Assembly (NCBI GenBank): GCA_009996515.1
Contig: JAACZV010000025.1
Span: 1 to 64,000 of the forward strand
Source: Comamonadaceae bacterium
Lineage (GTDB): Bacteria; Pseudomonadota; Gammaproteobacteria; Burkholderiales; Burkholderiaceae_C
DNA: 64,000 nt
Reading direction: 5' to 3'
Shown: positions 47,056 to 60,327 of the stretch, piece by piece
Layout of the letters: each line of letters opens with the position of its first letter
How positions within the stretch are numbered: the stretch's first letter is position 1
Notes under the pieces: generated by a model
Databases searched by the model: none
The model's input: only the letters and a program-made list of their open reading frames with translations
What the model was told of the DNA's origin: nothing
Made by a program: the position numbers and the translations under genes

Positions 47056-48222
47056 ATGCCACTCATACTCGTCGTTGACGATCAGCCCAGCAACATCCAC
47101 TCGCTTTACCAGTTATTGGTGGACGAATGCGAGGTCTCCATGGCCACCAGCGGCGCCGAGGCGCTGGCCTATTGCGCCGAGCAGCTGCCCGACCTCATCC
47201 TGCTTGACGTGCTGATGCCGGAGATGAGCGGCTACGAGGTCTGCGACCGTCTGAAGGCCGACCCGCGCACGCGCGGCATCCCGGTCATCTTCGTGACCGT
47301 GCAGGGCAGCGCCGACGACGAGGCCGAAGGCTTCGCCCATGGTGCGGTGGACTACATCCCCAAGCCCTTCGTCGACGTCGTCGTGAAGGCGCGGGTGCGC
47401 ACCCAGCTGGCGCTCAAGCTCGCCTCCGAGAGCTTTGCGCGCTCGCAGATCGAGCTGTTCCAGCGCGACAAGCTGGCCTCGGTGGGGCGCACCATCGCCG
47501 ACATTGCCCAGGAGCTGAGTTCGCCGCTGGGCAATGCGCTGATCTCGGCCTGCACGCTGCAGGACGACCTGGCCCAGCTGCGCGGCCTGTCGCAGGCCGG
47601 CCATATCAAGCGCAGCGACCTCGACAAGCACCTGCGCGTCAGCGATGAGAGCGTGGGCCTGCTGCTGTCCAACCTGCAGCGCGCGCTGTCCACCGTCGAC
47701 TCCTTCCTGCAGTCCACGGCCGACAACTTCGGCGACCAGCGCCGCAGCTTCTCGCTGCTGGAGCTGATCCACGAGGTGGTCGCAGGGCTGGAGCCGGCGC
47801 TGCAGACCCACCAGGTGCGCTGCGAGCTGGACGTCGGCGACGACCTGCACCTGCTGAGCTTCCGCGGCGCGCTGGCCAAGGTGCTGATGACGCTGATCCA
47901 GAACGCCGTCAAGCATGCCTACCGCGAGGCCGGCGGCGAGGTGCACCTGCGCGTGCGTCCGCTGGGCACCGACCAGCTCGTCCTCACGGTGCAAGACCAC
48001 GGCGTGGGCATCCCGCCGGGCATGCTGGGCCGCGTCTTCGACCCCTTCTTCTCGACCCGTTTCGGCCTCAACCGCAGCGAGCCGGGGCTGTACATCGTCC
48101 GCAACCTCGTCACGTTCGCGCTGGGCGGCCAGATCCAGGTCGAGTCCACGCCCGGCCTGGGCACGACGGTGAGGCTGACGCTGCCGTTGATCTCGCCCGA
48201 GGCGCGGCGCGCGGCGGGTTAG
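47056..48222 (+). CDS. Receiver domain fused to degenerate histidine kinase
   Basis: This 388-residue cytoplasmic protein has a REC domain at residues 1-120 (acidic pair D8/D9, phospho-acceptor D51 in LILLDVLMP, VTVQ switch, KPF lysine). A coiled linker then leads to a HisKA-like segment, FQRDKLASVGRTIADIAQEL then SSPLGNAL, where the usual His of the H box is Gln152. The ATPase domain keeps the N box TLIQNAVKHAYRE and G1 DHGVGIP, but G2 is reduced (SEPGLYIV). It may act as a scaffold or as an ATP-binding output for the hybrid kinase two genes downstream. The next gene begins 4 bp after its stop. Confidence 0.88.
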   Translation: MPLILVVDDQPSNIHSLYQLLVDECEVSMATSGAEALAYCAEQLPDLILLDVLMPEMSGYEVCDRLKADPRTRGIPVIFVTVQGSADDEAEGFAHGAVDYIPKPFVDVVVKARVRTQLALKLASESFARSQIELFQRDKLASVGRTIADIAQELSSPLGNALISACTLQDDLAQLRGLSQAGHIKRSDLDKHLRVSDESVGLLLSNLQRALSTVDSFLQSTADNFGDQRRSFSLLELIHEVVAGLEPALQTHQVRCELDVGDDLHLLSFRGALAKVLMTLIQNAVKHAYREAGGEVHLRVRPLGTDQLVLTVQDHGVGIPPGMLGRVFDPFFSTRFGLNRSEPGLYIVRNLVTFALGGQIQVESTPGLGTTVRLTLPLISPEARRAAG

Positions 48223-48226
48223 GGCC

Positions 48227-49461
48227 ATGCGGGTCGCACGGGCCCGACGGGCGTGGCTGGGCGGCGGCCTGCTGCTGGCGCTGCTGCTGGCGCTGTCTCT
48301 CGCGCTGCGGCCGGCGGCCGAGGAGGAGCGCGGCCCCATCGTCATCGGGCTGCTGCATGCCCTCAGCGGCCCCATGGCCCGCAGCGAGGCGCCGCTGGTG
48401 GCTGCCGTCAAGCTGGCGGTGGAGGAGATCAACGCCGGCGGCGGCCTGCTGGGCCGGCGCGTGCTGCTGAAGGTCGAGGATTCGCGCTCCGACCCCCGCG
48501 TCGCGGCCGCCGCGGCCGAGCGCCTCATCAGCGGCGAGCAGGTGGTGGCGCTGTTCGGCTGCTGGTCGTCGACCTGCCGCCAGGCCGTCAGGCCGGTCGT
48601 CGAGGCGCACCGGCATCTGCTGTTCTATCCGGCCGCCCACGAGGGCATGGAGCAGTCGCCCCACATCATCTACACCGGCCCGACGCCCAACCAGCAGGCG
48701 CTGCCGGCGACGGACTGGGCCATGCGCGGCTTCGGGCGGCGCGTCTACCTGGTGGGCACCCACGGCATCTACCAGCGCCGGCTGGGCGTCGTGCTGCGTG
48801 ATTTCGTGCGGCTGGGCGACGGCCAGTGGCTGGGCGAGCGATTTGTGCCGCGGGGCAGCGGCGACATGGATGCCGTCGTGGACGACCTGCGCCGGCTGCG
48901 ACCCGACGTCGTGCTCAGCGTGGTCAGCGGCGACGGCAACCGAGCGCTGTTCGATGCGCTGCTGGCGGCCGGCCTGGGCGGCCAGCCGCTGCTGTCGCTG
49001 GGCGCCGCCGAGCCCGAGATGACGGCCTTCGAAGGCGGCCGGCTGAGCCGGCATTTCAGCGCCTGGAGCTATCTGCAGTCCCAGCCCGGGCCGGCCAACG
49101 AGGACTTCCTGGCCCGCTTGCGGCGCGCCCATGGCCAGGCGCTGCAGGCCAGCGACACGGCCGTGTCGGCCTATGTGGGCGTGCAGCTGTGGGCCGCGGC
49201 GGTGCGCGAGGTCGGCAGCGCGCAGACCGAGGCGGTCAACACCAATGTGCTGCATCAGTCGGTGGTCGTGCCGCAGGGGCCGGCGGCGGTGGACAGCCGC
49301 AGCCGCCACCTGTGGCGCCAGCTGCGCATCGCCCAGGTCCGGCCCGACGGCCAGCTCGCCGAGGTCTTGCTGCTGCCGCGCTACATCCGGCCCGAGCCCT
49401 GGCCGGCATTCCGCTCGGTGGAGTATTGGAGCGACCGCATGGCGGGCCTCGAGGTGAGGCC

Positions 49462-49465
<4 letters not shown>
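48227..49465 (+). CDS. Urea/amide-type periplasmic substrate-binding protein (sensor partner)
   Basis: This 412-residue Peripla_BP_5/6-type protein resembles UrtA and AmiC. A signal or anchor (LLLALLLALSLALRPAAE) is followed by IVIGLLHALSGPMARSEAPL then VAAVKLAVEEINAGGGLLGR, LFGCWSSTCRQAVRPVVE, LLFYPAAHEGMEQSPHIIYT and later NTNVLHQSVVVPQGP. UrtA-like residues around the amide pocket are retained by eye. No permease or ATPase is adjacent. Lying between two signalling genes, it more probably presents a ligand to the hybrid kinase; the ligand (urea or a short amide) is inferred from family only. Its stop overlaps the next TTG start. Confidence 0.85.
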
Positions 49466-53229
<3,764 letters not shown>

Positions 53230-53297
53230 AGCTGCGGGGCGGCCTGCGCCGGAAAAAACCATTCCCGTAGCTCCGGGAACGGCGTCCATTGAGTACA

Positions 53298-53314
53298 ATG
53301 AGAATCATTCTCAT
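53298..53314 (+). promoter_or_regulatory. Fur box upstream of feoA
   Basis: ATGAGAAT-C-ATTCTCAT is a perfect 8+1+8 palindrome matching the Fur consensus. It overlaps a -10-like TACAAT at 53294-53299, so Fe-Fur would repress feoAB. It starts 42 bp before the feoA ATG. Confidence 0.88.
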
Positions 53315-53339
53315 CAAACCGACCCATCGTCGTCCCGCC

Positions 53340-53603
53340 ATGTTCGAGCCGCTGCCCTCCAGCCTCGCCGCCGCCCCTGCCGGGCAGGCACTGACCGTCG
53401 AGCAGGTCCGTGCCCCCCAGCATTCGCCGGAATGGGCCGCCTGGCTGGCCGACCTGGGCTTCCTGCCGGGCGAGGCGGTGCGCGTGCTGCGCCGCGGTGC
53501 CCGGCGCACGGGCAACCTGGTGGTGCGCGTCGGGCAGTCGACGTTTGCGCTGCGCCACGCCGAGGCCGAATGCATCGCCGTGACGACGCGCCGCCATGGT
53601 TGA
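53340..53603 (+). CDS. feoA: Ferrous iron transport protein A
   Basis: This 87-residue SH3-like small cytoplasmic protein probably regulates FeoB. It contains WAAWLADLGFLPGEAVRVLR then RGARRTGNLVVRVGQSTFAL, the FeoA core, ending in RHAEAECIAV, where the conserved LR..A..I..V pattern is kept. The N-terminal 25 residues are longer than usual. The ATG at 53340 is used because the frame upstream runs through the Fur operator. It overlaps feoB by 8 bp. Confidence 0.92.
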   Translation: MFEPLPSSLAAAPAGQALTVEQVRAPQHSPEWAAWLADLGFLPGEAVRVLRRGARRTGNLVVRVGQSTFALRHAEAECIAVTTRRHG

Positions 53604-55482
53604 GGCGGTCGTCCATGTCCATCGCGGTGGCAAGCTGGTCGCGCTGGTCGGCAACCCGAACTGTGGCAAGACGGCCCTCTTCAACGGCCTGACCGGCAGC
53701 CACCAGAAGGTGGCCAACTACGCCGGCGTCACCGTCGAGCGCAAGGAAGGCCGGCTCGTCACGGCCGCGGGCAAGACGCTGCGCCTGCTGGACCTGCCCG
53801 GCACCTACAGCCTGCATCCGCGCTCGCCGGACGAGCGCGTCACCTGCGACGTGCTGGCCGGCCGCGCCAAGGGCGAGAAGCGGCCCGACCTGGTCGTCTG
53901 CGTGCTGGACGCGACCAATCTGCGCCGCAACCTGCGCCTGCTGCTGGCCGTGCGCCGCCTGGGGCTGCCGGTGGTCGTCGCGCTGAACATGGCCGACCTG
54001 GCGGCCCGTCGCGGCCTGAAGATCGACGCCGCCGCGCTGGGCCGGCAGCTGGGCCTGCCGGTGGTGCGCACCGTCGCCATCCACAAGCAAGGCCTGGACG
54101 AGCTGCGCGCGCTGCTGGACCGGCCCGAGGTGTGGGAGGCCGCCCCGCTGGCCGACCTGGCCGACCTGGCCGCCGAGCCGCCCACCGACGACCACGTCAC
54201 CGTCAAGGCCTGGCTGCGCGCGCTGGACCTGGACCAGGAACTGCCCGCCCTGCCCAGCGATCGCGTGGACCGCGTGCTGCTGCATCCGGTGGCCGGCTCG
54301 GTCGTGCTGGCCGTGCTGCTGTTCCTGCTGTTCCAGGCCGTGTTCTCCTGGGCCGAGCCGCCCAAGGCCTGGATAGAGGCCGGCATGGCCTGGCTGGGCC
54401 AGCAGGTGGGCCACTACCTCCCCGAGGGCTGGCTGCACAGCCTCATCGTCGACGGCGTCATCGCCGGCGCCGGCGGCGTGCTGGCCTTCCTGCCGCAGAT
54501 CCTGATCCTGTTCTTCTTCATCCTCGTGCTGGAGGAGTCGGGCTATCTGCCGCGCGCGGCGCTGCTGCTGGACCGGCTGATGGGCAGCGTGGGCCTGTCG
54601 GGGCGCAGCTTCATCCCGCTGCTGTCGAGCTTCGCCTGCGCCATCCCCGGCATCATGGCCACGCGCTCCATCGCCAACCCGCGCGACCGCCTGGTCACCA
54701 TCATGATCGCGCCGTTGATGACCTGCTCGGCGCGGCTGCCGGTGTACGCGCTGCTGATCGGCGCCTTCGTGCCGCAGCGCGAGGTGGCCGGGCTGGAGCT
54801 TCAGGGCCTGGTGCTGTTCGGCCTGTACCTGGCCGGCATCCTGGGGGCGCTGGCCGTCGCCTGGCTGCTCAAGCGCTTCACCAGCACGGGCCGCCTGGTG
54901 CGGCCGTTGATGATGGAGCTGCCCAGCTATCACTGGCCGCATCCGCGCTCCATCGCCATCGGCCTGTGGCAGCGCGCGATGATCTTCGTCAAGCGCGTGG
55001 GCGGCATCATCCTGGTGCTGACCATCGCGCTGTGGCTGCTGGCCAGCTTCCCGGCGCCGCCCGAGGGCGCGACGGGTGCGCCCATCCAGTACAGCGTGGC
55101 CGGCTGGCTGGGCGCGGGCCTGGCCAAGGTCTTCGAGCCCATAGGTTTCAACTGGCAGATCAGCCTGGCGCTGGTGCCGGGCCTGGCGGCGCGCGAGGTG
55201 GCCATCAGCGCGCTGGGCACGGTCTATGCGCTGTCGGCTACCGGCGACGACGCCGCCCAGGCGCTGGCGCCGCTGATCGCGCAGAGCTGGAGCCTGGCGA
55301 CGGCGCTGTCGCTGCTGGCCTGGTACGTGTTCGCGCCGCAATGCATCGCGACGCTGGCCGCCGTGAAGCGCGAGACCGGTGGCTACAAGCTGCCGCTCAT
55401 CATGACGGGCTATCTGTTCGGTCTGGCCTACCTGGCCTCCTTCATCACCTACCGCGTGGCGCTGCTGCTGGGCGCCGGCTAA
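53596..55482 (+). CDS. feoB: Ferrous iron transport protein B
   Basis: FeoB is an inner-membrane Fe(II) transporter with an N-terminal G domain. At 628 residues it is shorter than the E. coli form. The G domain shows G1 VGNPNCGKTALFN (about residues 18-30), G2/ switch region NYAGVTVERKEG, G3 DLPGTYSL and G4 NMAD, followed by a reduced helical GDI domain. The membrane domain has the two Gate repeats (SGRSFIPLLSSFACAIPGIM, MIAPLMTCSARLPVYALLIG) and the closing LVPGLAAREVAISALGTVYA. No feoC gene follows; a convergent cyclophilin gene begins 5 bp later. Confidence 0.96.
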   Translation: MVEAVVHVHRGGKLVALVGNPNCGKTALFNGLTGSHQKVANYAGVTVERKEGRLVTAAGKTLRLLDLPGTYSLHPRSPDERVTCDVLAGRAKGEKRPDLVVCVLDATNLRRNLRLLLAVRRLGLPVVVALNMADLAARRGLKIDAAALGRQLGLPVVRTVAIHKQGLDELRALLDRPEVWEAAPLADLADLAAEPPTDDHVTVKAWLRALDLDQELPALPSDRVDRVLLHPVAGSVVLAVLLFLLFQAVFSWAEPPKAWIEAGMAWLGQQVGHYLPEGWLHSLIVDGVIAGAGGVLAFLPQILILFFFILVLEESGYLPRAALLLDRLMGSVGLSGRSFIPLLSSFACAIPGIMATRSIANPRDRLVTIMIAPLMTCSARLPVYALLIGAFVPQREVAGLELQGLVLFGLYLAGILGALAVAWLLKRFTSTGRLVRPLMMELPSYHWPHPRSIAIGLWQRAMIFVKRVGGIILVLTIALWLLASFPAPPEGATGAPIQYSVAGWLGAGLAKVFEPIGFNWQISLALVPGLAAREVAISALGTVYALSATGDDAAQALAPLIAQSWSLATALSLLAWYVFAPQCIATLAAVKRETGGYKLPLIMTGYLFGLAYLASFITYRVALLLGAG

Positions 55483-55486
55483 AGGC

Positions 55487-56416
55487 TCAGGGCGGCGTCG
55501 GTCGCGTCGGCACGGCGGCGCTGCAGATGTCCACATGGCCCGGGCTGTGCACGAACCAGCCGCCGCGGAAGCGCCGCGCGTCCAGCAGCCGGGTCCAGGT
55601 GGCGGACTCGGTCTTCAGCACCTGCAGCGCCGGCCGCTCGGCCGCCGGCACCTCGGCCAGCAGGCGCACACGCTGGATGCCGGTGCGCTGCTCGGGCTTG
55701 TCGTAGAAGCCCATGGCCGCCGTGCCGCGGGGCAGGGCGGACAGCAGTTCCATGCCCTTGATGACGCGGCCGACGACGGTGATGTTCAGGTCCAGCCCGC
55801 GCGGCGCATGGCCGATGACGGCGTAGAGCTCGGTGCCGTTGCTGGAGTCGATCGTGTCGCTGCGGCCGGCGCCCACCATGCCGTAGCAATGGGCCAGCCA
55901 GGCCTTGCCGGTCTTGGGATCGGCGGCGACGGGGAAGCCGCCGACGAAGCCGCTGCGCGGCGCCCAGCCATCCACGTCGGGCAGGCGGGCGAAGCCGGCG
56001 GCCTTGCCGATGCGGTCCAGCGGCACCGAGAACTCGGCCGGCAGTCTGGCCGCCGCGCCGGCCGGCAGCGGCCTGGCCTTGGCGGCGTCCTCGCCGTCGG
56101 GGTCGCCCCACTGGGTGACGAAGTTGTCCTGCACGCGCAGGATGGCCAGGCCGTCCCAGTAGCCGCCGCGGGCCAGCGCGCGGATGTTGGCCGCATGAGC
56201 GGGCGCGAAGCGGGGCGCCAGTTCGATGATGACCTGGCCCGACGCGAGCTCCATCAGCAGCGTGTTGTCGGGATCCAGCGCGCGCCAGTCGGCGGCGGGC
56301 GAGGCGGCCAGGATCTCGGCGGCGGTCTTCTTCTGGGGCTGGGCCTTGGGCGGCGCGGCGACGGCAGCGGCGCACAGCAGGCCGGCCAGGGTCAGGGCGG
56401 AGGCGGCGTGTTTCAT
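55487..56416 (-). CDS. Exported cyclophilin-type peptidyl-prolyl isomerase
   Basis: This 309-residue periplasmic protein has a signal peptide ([20 protein letters not shown]) and a cyclophilin domain from about residue 50: [53 protein letters not shown] and [20 protein letters not shown] then [11 protein letters not shown]. The catalytic-site residues are only partly like PpiA (the classical FHRV is AILRV here), so activity may be weak. Insertions between the strands make it longer than PpiA, and the C-terminal 60 residues have no assignment. It is convergent with feoB. Confidence 0.82.
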   Translation of the reverse strand: MKHAASALTLAGLLCAAAVAAPPKAQPQKKTAAEILAASPAADWRALDPDNTLLMELASGQVIIELAPRFAPAHAANIRALARGGYWDGLAILRVQDNFVTQWGDPDGEDAAKARPLPAGAAARLPAEFSVPLDRIGKAAGFARLPDVDGWAPRSGFVGGFPVAADPKTGKAWLAHCYGMVGAGRSDTIDSSNGTELYAVIGHAPRGLDLNITVVGRVIKGMELLSALPRGTAAMGFYDKPEQRTGIQRVRLLAEVPAAERPALQVLKTESATWTRLLDARRFRGGWFVHSPGHVDICSAAVPTRPTPP

Positions 56417-56448
56417 GGGCGCGCAGCTTAACGGCTGCGGCCCGGCCG

Positions 56449-56907
<459 letters not shown>

Positions 56908-56929
56908 GGGCCGATGCTAAGGGGGATGA

Positions 56930-57112
56930 GGTGTCCACCGACGGTCCTGGGGGCCGAGATCCTGAACACCCTGGGGTATACAGGTGGGCGAGGTCAGCCG
57001 GACTTCGGGTTCATCTGACGCGAGACGATCACGCCCGTCCGGAATTTTCCAAGCCCTTGCTCATAGAGCATCGGATGAAGGAAATAAAAGCCCCGGGGAC
57101 CGCGATGGACGG
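56930..57112 (-). ncRNA. ssrS: 6S RNA
   Basis: The 221-bp gap between zapA and the EVE gene contains long-range complementarity: 56933-56947 pairs with 57097-57110 (one mismatch, one bulge), extended by GGGGC/GCCCC. This closes an RNA of about 178 nt. Read on the minus strand it has the 6S layout: closing stem, 5' bubble strand rich in A/U (CUUUUAUUUCC), distal stem with GUCAG/CUGAC and GGGCG/CGCCC, and a small hairpin in the 3' bubble strand (CCUG...CAGG). The position after zapA matches ssrS elsewhere. 6S RNA sequesters sigma-70 RNA polymerase in stationary phase. Exact ends are estimated. Confidence 0.78.
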
Positions 57113-57128
57113 ATGGGATTCTAAGGCG

Positions 57129-57452
57129 CTACAAGAGCTGACCGTCGTGTTCCAGCGCTTCATCCAGGCGCTTGACGAGGGCATCCAGCTCCGGGCTTGA
57201 CGGCAATGCCTGGGGGGCCGCTGGCTGGGGCGCCGGCTGCGCCGCCGTGCGCGGCGCCTCGGCCAGCTGGTAGGCCAGGTTGAGCGCGGCCAGCACGGCG
57301 ATGCGCTCGCGCGCCTTGATCTTGCCGGCGTCGCGGATGGCGGTCATCTCGCGGTCCACCTGGGCCACGGCGGCGCTCAGCGCGACCTCGCCGCCCTCGG
57401 GGCAGCCCAGCAGATAGCTCTGGCCCATGATGGTGACTTCCATCTGCTTCAC
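57129..57452 (-). CDS. zapA: Cell division protein ZapA
   Basis: ZapA binds and bundles FtsZ at midcell. The 107-residue protein starts MKQMEVTIMGQSYLLGCPEG, has the conserved ALSAAVAQVDREMTAIRDAG and KARERIAVLAALNLAYQLAE, then an Ala/Pro/Gln-rich linker before a final helix (ELDALVKRLDEALE). The linker makes it slightly unlike E. coli ZapA. It is coupled (ATGA overlap) to the zapB-like gene upstream and is followed by the 6S RNA gene. Confidence 0.94.
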   Translation of the reverse strand: MKQMEVTIMGQSYLLGCPEGGEVALSAAVAQVDREMTAIRDAGKIKARERIAVLAALNLAYQLAEAPRTAAQPAPQPAAPQALPSSPELDALVKRLDEALEHDGQLL

Positions 57453-57661
57453 GGCTGTTCCTCCTTGGGGGCCTCGACGGGCAGTCGCTCCAGCAGCGCG
57501 TCGACGCGGGCGCGCGCCGCGTTCAGGCGCGAGCGCAGGCTGTCGCGCTCCTGCGTGATGGCGGTCAGCTGCACCTGCAGCAGCAGGTTGGTGCGCAGGA
57601 TTTCGTCGTGGCGAAGGAGCAGTCGCTCCACGCGATCGGTCAGGTCGGTCAGGCTGGCCAT
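57449..57661 (-). CDS. ZapB-like coiled-coil division protein (TIGR02449 type)
   Basis: This 70-residue, almost fully helical protein (LTDLTDRVERLLLRHDEILR, TNLLLQVQLTAITQERDSLR, SRLNAARARVDALLERLPVE) is a coiled coil matching the short TIGR02449 family, usually encoded right before zapA and thought to act with it at the divisome. Its stop overlaps the zapA start by 4 bp. The functional link is by context. Confidence 0.85.
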   Translation of the reverse strand: MASLTDLTDRVERLLLRHDEILRTNLLLQVQLTAITQERDSLRSRLNAARARVDALLERLPVEAPKEEQP

Positions 57662-57674
57662 GGATGGGCGGGTG

Positions 57675-58319
57675 TCAGGCGGCTGCTGATTTTAGGTGGC
57701 GGCCGTGGTCGCATTCGTCCACGACGGCACAAACGTTACACAGCGGCTTGCGCGCCTGGCAGACATAGCGGCCATGAAGGATCAGCCAGTGGTGGGCATC
57801 CACCCTGTAGGCCGGCGGGATGCGCTTGAGCAGGCCCAGCTCGACGGCCAGCGGCGTCTTGCCGGGTGCCAGGCCCGTGCGGTTGCTGACGCGGAAGATG
57901 TGGGTGTCGACGGCCATGGTCGGCTCGCCGAAGGCGACGTTGAGCACCACGTTGGCCGTCTTGCGCCCGACGCCGGGCAGGGCCTCCAGCGCCTCGCGCG
58001 TGCGCGGCACCTCGCCGCCATGCCGCTCGATGAGGATCTGGCAGGTCTGCAGCAGATGCCTGGCCTTGCTGCGGTACAGGCCTATGGTCTTGATGTGGGC
58101 CTCCAGCCCCTGCTGGCCCAGCGCCAGGATCTGCGCCGGCGTGTTGGCGATGGCGAACAGGCGGCGGGTGGCCTTGTTGACGCCCACGTCGGTGGCCTGG
58201 GCGGACAGCAGCACGGCCGTCAGCAGCTCGAAGACGCTGGCGTACTCCAGCTCGGTCTGCGGCGCCGGATTGGCGCGTTGCAGCGTGGCGAAGAAGCGTT
58301 CGATCTGCGCGGCGTTCAT
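57675..58319 (-). CDS. nth: Endonuclease III
   Basis: Nth is a DNA glycosylase/AP lyase removing oxidised pyrimidines. The 214-residue protein has the helix-hairpin-helix LEALPGVGRKTANVVLNVAF near residues 110-129 with the catalytic Lys, the catalytic Asp in MAVDTHIFRVSNRTGLA near 135-151, and the [4Fe-4S] cysteines CQARKPLCNVCAVVDEC (C-x6-C-x2-C-x5-C) near 189-205. The N-terminal ELEYASVFELLTAVLLSAQA, TDVGVNKAT is standard. It lies 10 bp after the RnfB gene. Confidence 0.97.
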   Translation of the reverse strand: MNAAQIERFFATLQRANPAPQTELEYASVFELLTAVLLSAQATDVGVNKATRRLFAIANTPAQILALGQQGLEAHIKTIGLYRSKARHLLQTCQILIERHGGEVPRTREALEALPGVGRKTANVVLNVAFGEPTMAVDTHIFRVSNRTGLAPGKTPLAVELGLLKRIPPAYRVDAHHWLILHGRYVCQARKPLCNVCAVVDECDHGRHLKSAAA

Positions 58320-58329
58320 GCCGTCATTG

Positions 58330-58974
58330 TCAGCCGCGTTTGGCCCTGGCCCGCGCCAGCGCGGCCTCGATGACGGCGCGCTTGCGGTCCAGCTGGGCGG
58401 GGTCGGTGATGGCCGAGGCCCCGGGCAGGTCGGCCAGCTTGGCCTCGGCCTTGGCCATCAGCCGGGCCTCGTTCTCCTCGGCCTCGCGGTGGCGGCGGAA
58501 CTGGCGGAAGGCGTAGCGCTGGCGTGCCTCGTCGGCCTGCGGCTGGCTCCAGGCGGCCCAGCCGGTGGCCGTCGTGACCTCGGGCATGGAGATGCAGTCC
58601 ACCGGGCAGGCCGGCACGCACAGCTCGCAGCCGGTGCACTGGGCCGCGACGACCACATGCATGGCCTTCGGCGCCCCGACGATGCAGTCCGCCGGGCAGG
58701 CCTTGATGCACAGCGTGCAGCCTATGCACCAGGCCTCGTCGATGACGGCCACGCCGCGCGTGGCCTCGATGCCGTTGGCGGGGTTCAGCGGCAGGGCCGG
58801 GCGGCCGGTGAGGGCGGCCAGGCGGGCCACGCCCTCGGCGCCGCCGGGCGGGCACTGGTTGATCTCCGCCTCACCGGCGGCGACGGCGTCGGCGTAGCGG
58901 CGGCAGTCCGGGTAGCCGCAGCGGGTGCACTGGGTCTGCGGCAGCGCGGCGTCGATCAGCTCGGCGAGGTTCAC
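58330..58974 (-). CDS. rsxB: RnfB/RsxB-like ferredoxin-type electron carrier, standalone
   Basis: This 214-residue iron-sulfur protein has an N-terminal Fe-S domain with [16 protein letters not shown] (cysteines near 16, 19, 24 and a later CPPGG). Two 4Fe-4S ferredoxin motifs follow, [16 protein letters not shown] near 82-97 and [16 protein letters not shown] near 112-127, and a charged C-terminal tail. It lacks the membrane anchor of Rnf RnfB and no other rnf genes are present, as usual in Burkholderiales. Probable role: soluble low-potential electron donor, possibly to Fe-S repair enzymes; nth, an Fe-S enzyme, lies next to it. Start is GTG 58974, overlapping phaZ (GTGA). Confidence 0.85.
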   Translation of the reverse strand: MNLAELIDAALPQTQCTRCGYPDCRRYADAVAAGEAEINQCPPGGAEGVARLAALTGRPALPLNPANGIEATRGVAVIDEAWCIGCTLCIKACPADCIVGAPKAMHVVVAAQCTGCELCVPACPVDCISMPEVTTATGWAAWSQPQADEARQRYAFRQFRRHREAEENEARLMAKAEAKLADLPGASAITDPAQLDRKRAVIEAALARARAKRG

Positions 58975-60266
58975 GCTTTGCGCTGACGGGCCGGCTTGGC
59001 CGTGGCGGTCTTCTGCAGCGGGGCGGCCTCGTATTTGGCGATGAAGTCGCGCACCTCGGGGTAGACCTTCTCGCGCCAGCGGCGGCCCGAGAAGATGCCG
59101 TAGTGGCCGGCGCCGAGCGCGTCGTAATGGAACTGGTGCTGCTTGGGCACGCCCGAGCAGAGGTCGTGGGCGGCCCGGGTCTGGCCGGCGCCGGAGATGT
59201 CGTCCAGCTCGCCCTCGACGGTCAGCAGCGCGGTGGTCTTGATGTCCTGCGGGCGCACGAGCTGGCCGTCCACTTGCCAGGTGCCGTTGACCAGCGCGAA
59301 GTCCTGGAAGACGGTCTTGATGGTGTCGAGGTAGTACTCGGCCGGCATGTCCAGCACGGCGTTGTACTCGTCGTAGAAGCGGCGATGCGCCTCGGCGCCC
59401 TCGTCGTCGCCGCGCACCAGGTCCAGGAAGTAGTCGTAGTGCGAGCTCAGGTGCCGGTCCGGGTTCATCGCGACGAAGCCGGTGTGCTGCAGGAATCCCG
59501 GGTAGACCTCGCGGCCTGCGCCGGGGAAGTTGGTCGGCACGCGGTAGATGACGTTGTTCTCGAACCAGCTGAAGCTGCGGTTCATGGCCAGGTTGTTGAC
59601 GGCCGTCGGGCTCTTGCGGGCGTCGATGGGGCCGCCCATCATGGTCATGCTGCGCGGCGTGGCCTCGCCGGCAGACGCCATCAGCGAGATGGCCGCCAGC
59701 ACCGGCACGGTGGGCTGGCAGACGGAGATGACATGGCAGTCGGCGCCGCCGACATGGCGGATGAACTCCTGCACATAGCGGATGTAGTCGTCCAGGTGGA
59801 AGGGGCCCACCTCCAGCGGCACCATGCGGGCGTCGGTCCAGTCGGTGATGTAGACCTTGTGCGACTTCAGCAGCTGCTTGACGGTCTCGCGCAGCAGCGT
59901 GGCGTGGTGGCCGGACAGCGGCGCGACGACCAGCACCGTGGGCTGGTCCTTCATCTGGGCCAGCACCTTGGGGTCGTCCGTGTAGCGCTTGAAGCGCAGT
60001 AGGCGGCAGAAGGGCTTCTCCAGCGGCACCAGCTCCTGCACGGCGACGTCCACACCGTCGACCTCGACCGTGCGGATGTCGAACTCCGGCTTCTCGTAGT
60101 CCTTGGCCAGGCGGTGCGCCAGGTCCAGGCCGGCGGACAGGCGCTGCGCCATGGGCGTGTGCGCGAACGGCGACAGCGGGTGGCTGTAGAGCTTGGCCGA
60201 CGCCGCCGCGAATTCGGAGAAGGGGCTGAGCAGGGCGCGCTGGGTTTCGAAGAGCTGATACAGCAT
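58971..60266 (-). CDS. phaZ: Intracellular polyhydroxyalkanoate depolymerase
   Basis: PhaZ mobilises stored PHB granules. The 431-residue protein starts [20 protein letters not shown] and contains [20 protein letters not shown] near residues 131-150. The nucleophile motif [20 protein letters not shown] near 181-200 has the active cysteine replacing serine in the lipase-like box, as in Ralstonia PhaZa. The Asp and His are in [15 protein letters not shown] and [14 protein letters not shown]. The Lys/Ala/Arg C-terminal tail is short. The ATG at 60266 is used. A PhaR-type motif lies 62 bp upstream, and rsxB is translationally coupled downstream. Confidence 0.95.
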   Translation of the reverse strand: MLYQLFETQRALLSPFSEFAAASAKLYSHPLSPFAHTPMAQRLSAGLDLAHRLAKDYEKPEFDIRTVEVDGVDVAVQELVPLEKPFCRLLRFKRYTDDPKVLAQMKDQPTVLVVAPLSGHHATLLRETVKQLLKSHKVYITDWTDARMVPLEVGPFHLDDYIRYVQEFIRHVGGADCHVISVCQPTVPVLAAISLMASAGEATPRSMTMMGGPIDARKSPTAVNNLAMNRSFSWFENNVIYRVPTNFPGAGREVYPGFLQHTGFVAMNPDRHLSSHYDYFLDLVRGDDEGAEAHRRFYDEYNAVLDMPAEYYLDTIKTVFQDFALVNGTWQVDGQLVRPQDIKTTALLTVEGELDDISGAGQTRAAHDLCSGVPKQHQFHYDALGAGHYGIFSGRRWREKVYPEVRDFIAKYEAAPLQKTATAKPARQRKA

Positions 60267-60327
60267 GACCGGCCTTGATCTAGGGGAAGGAATGCGCGAA
60301 TGGTGCCAGAAAACGCCTTCCCCTTTG

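Noticed and set aside
48826-49461. Longer hybrid kinase starting within the binding-protein gene
   Set aside because: The upstream part is an Arg/Ala-rich out-of-frame reading of the binding-protein gene. The TTG at 49462 with coupling and a following TM helix is the natural start.
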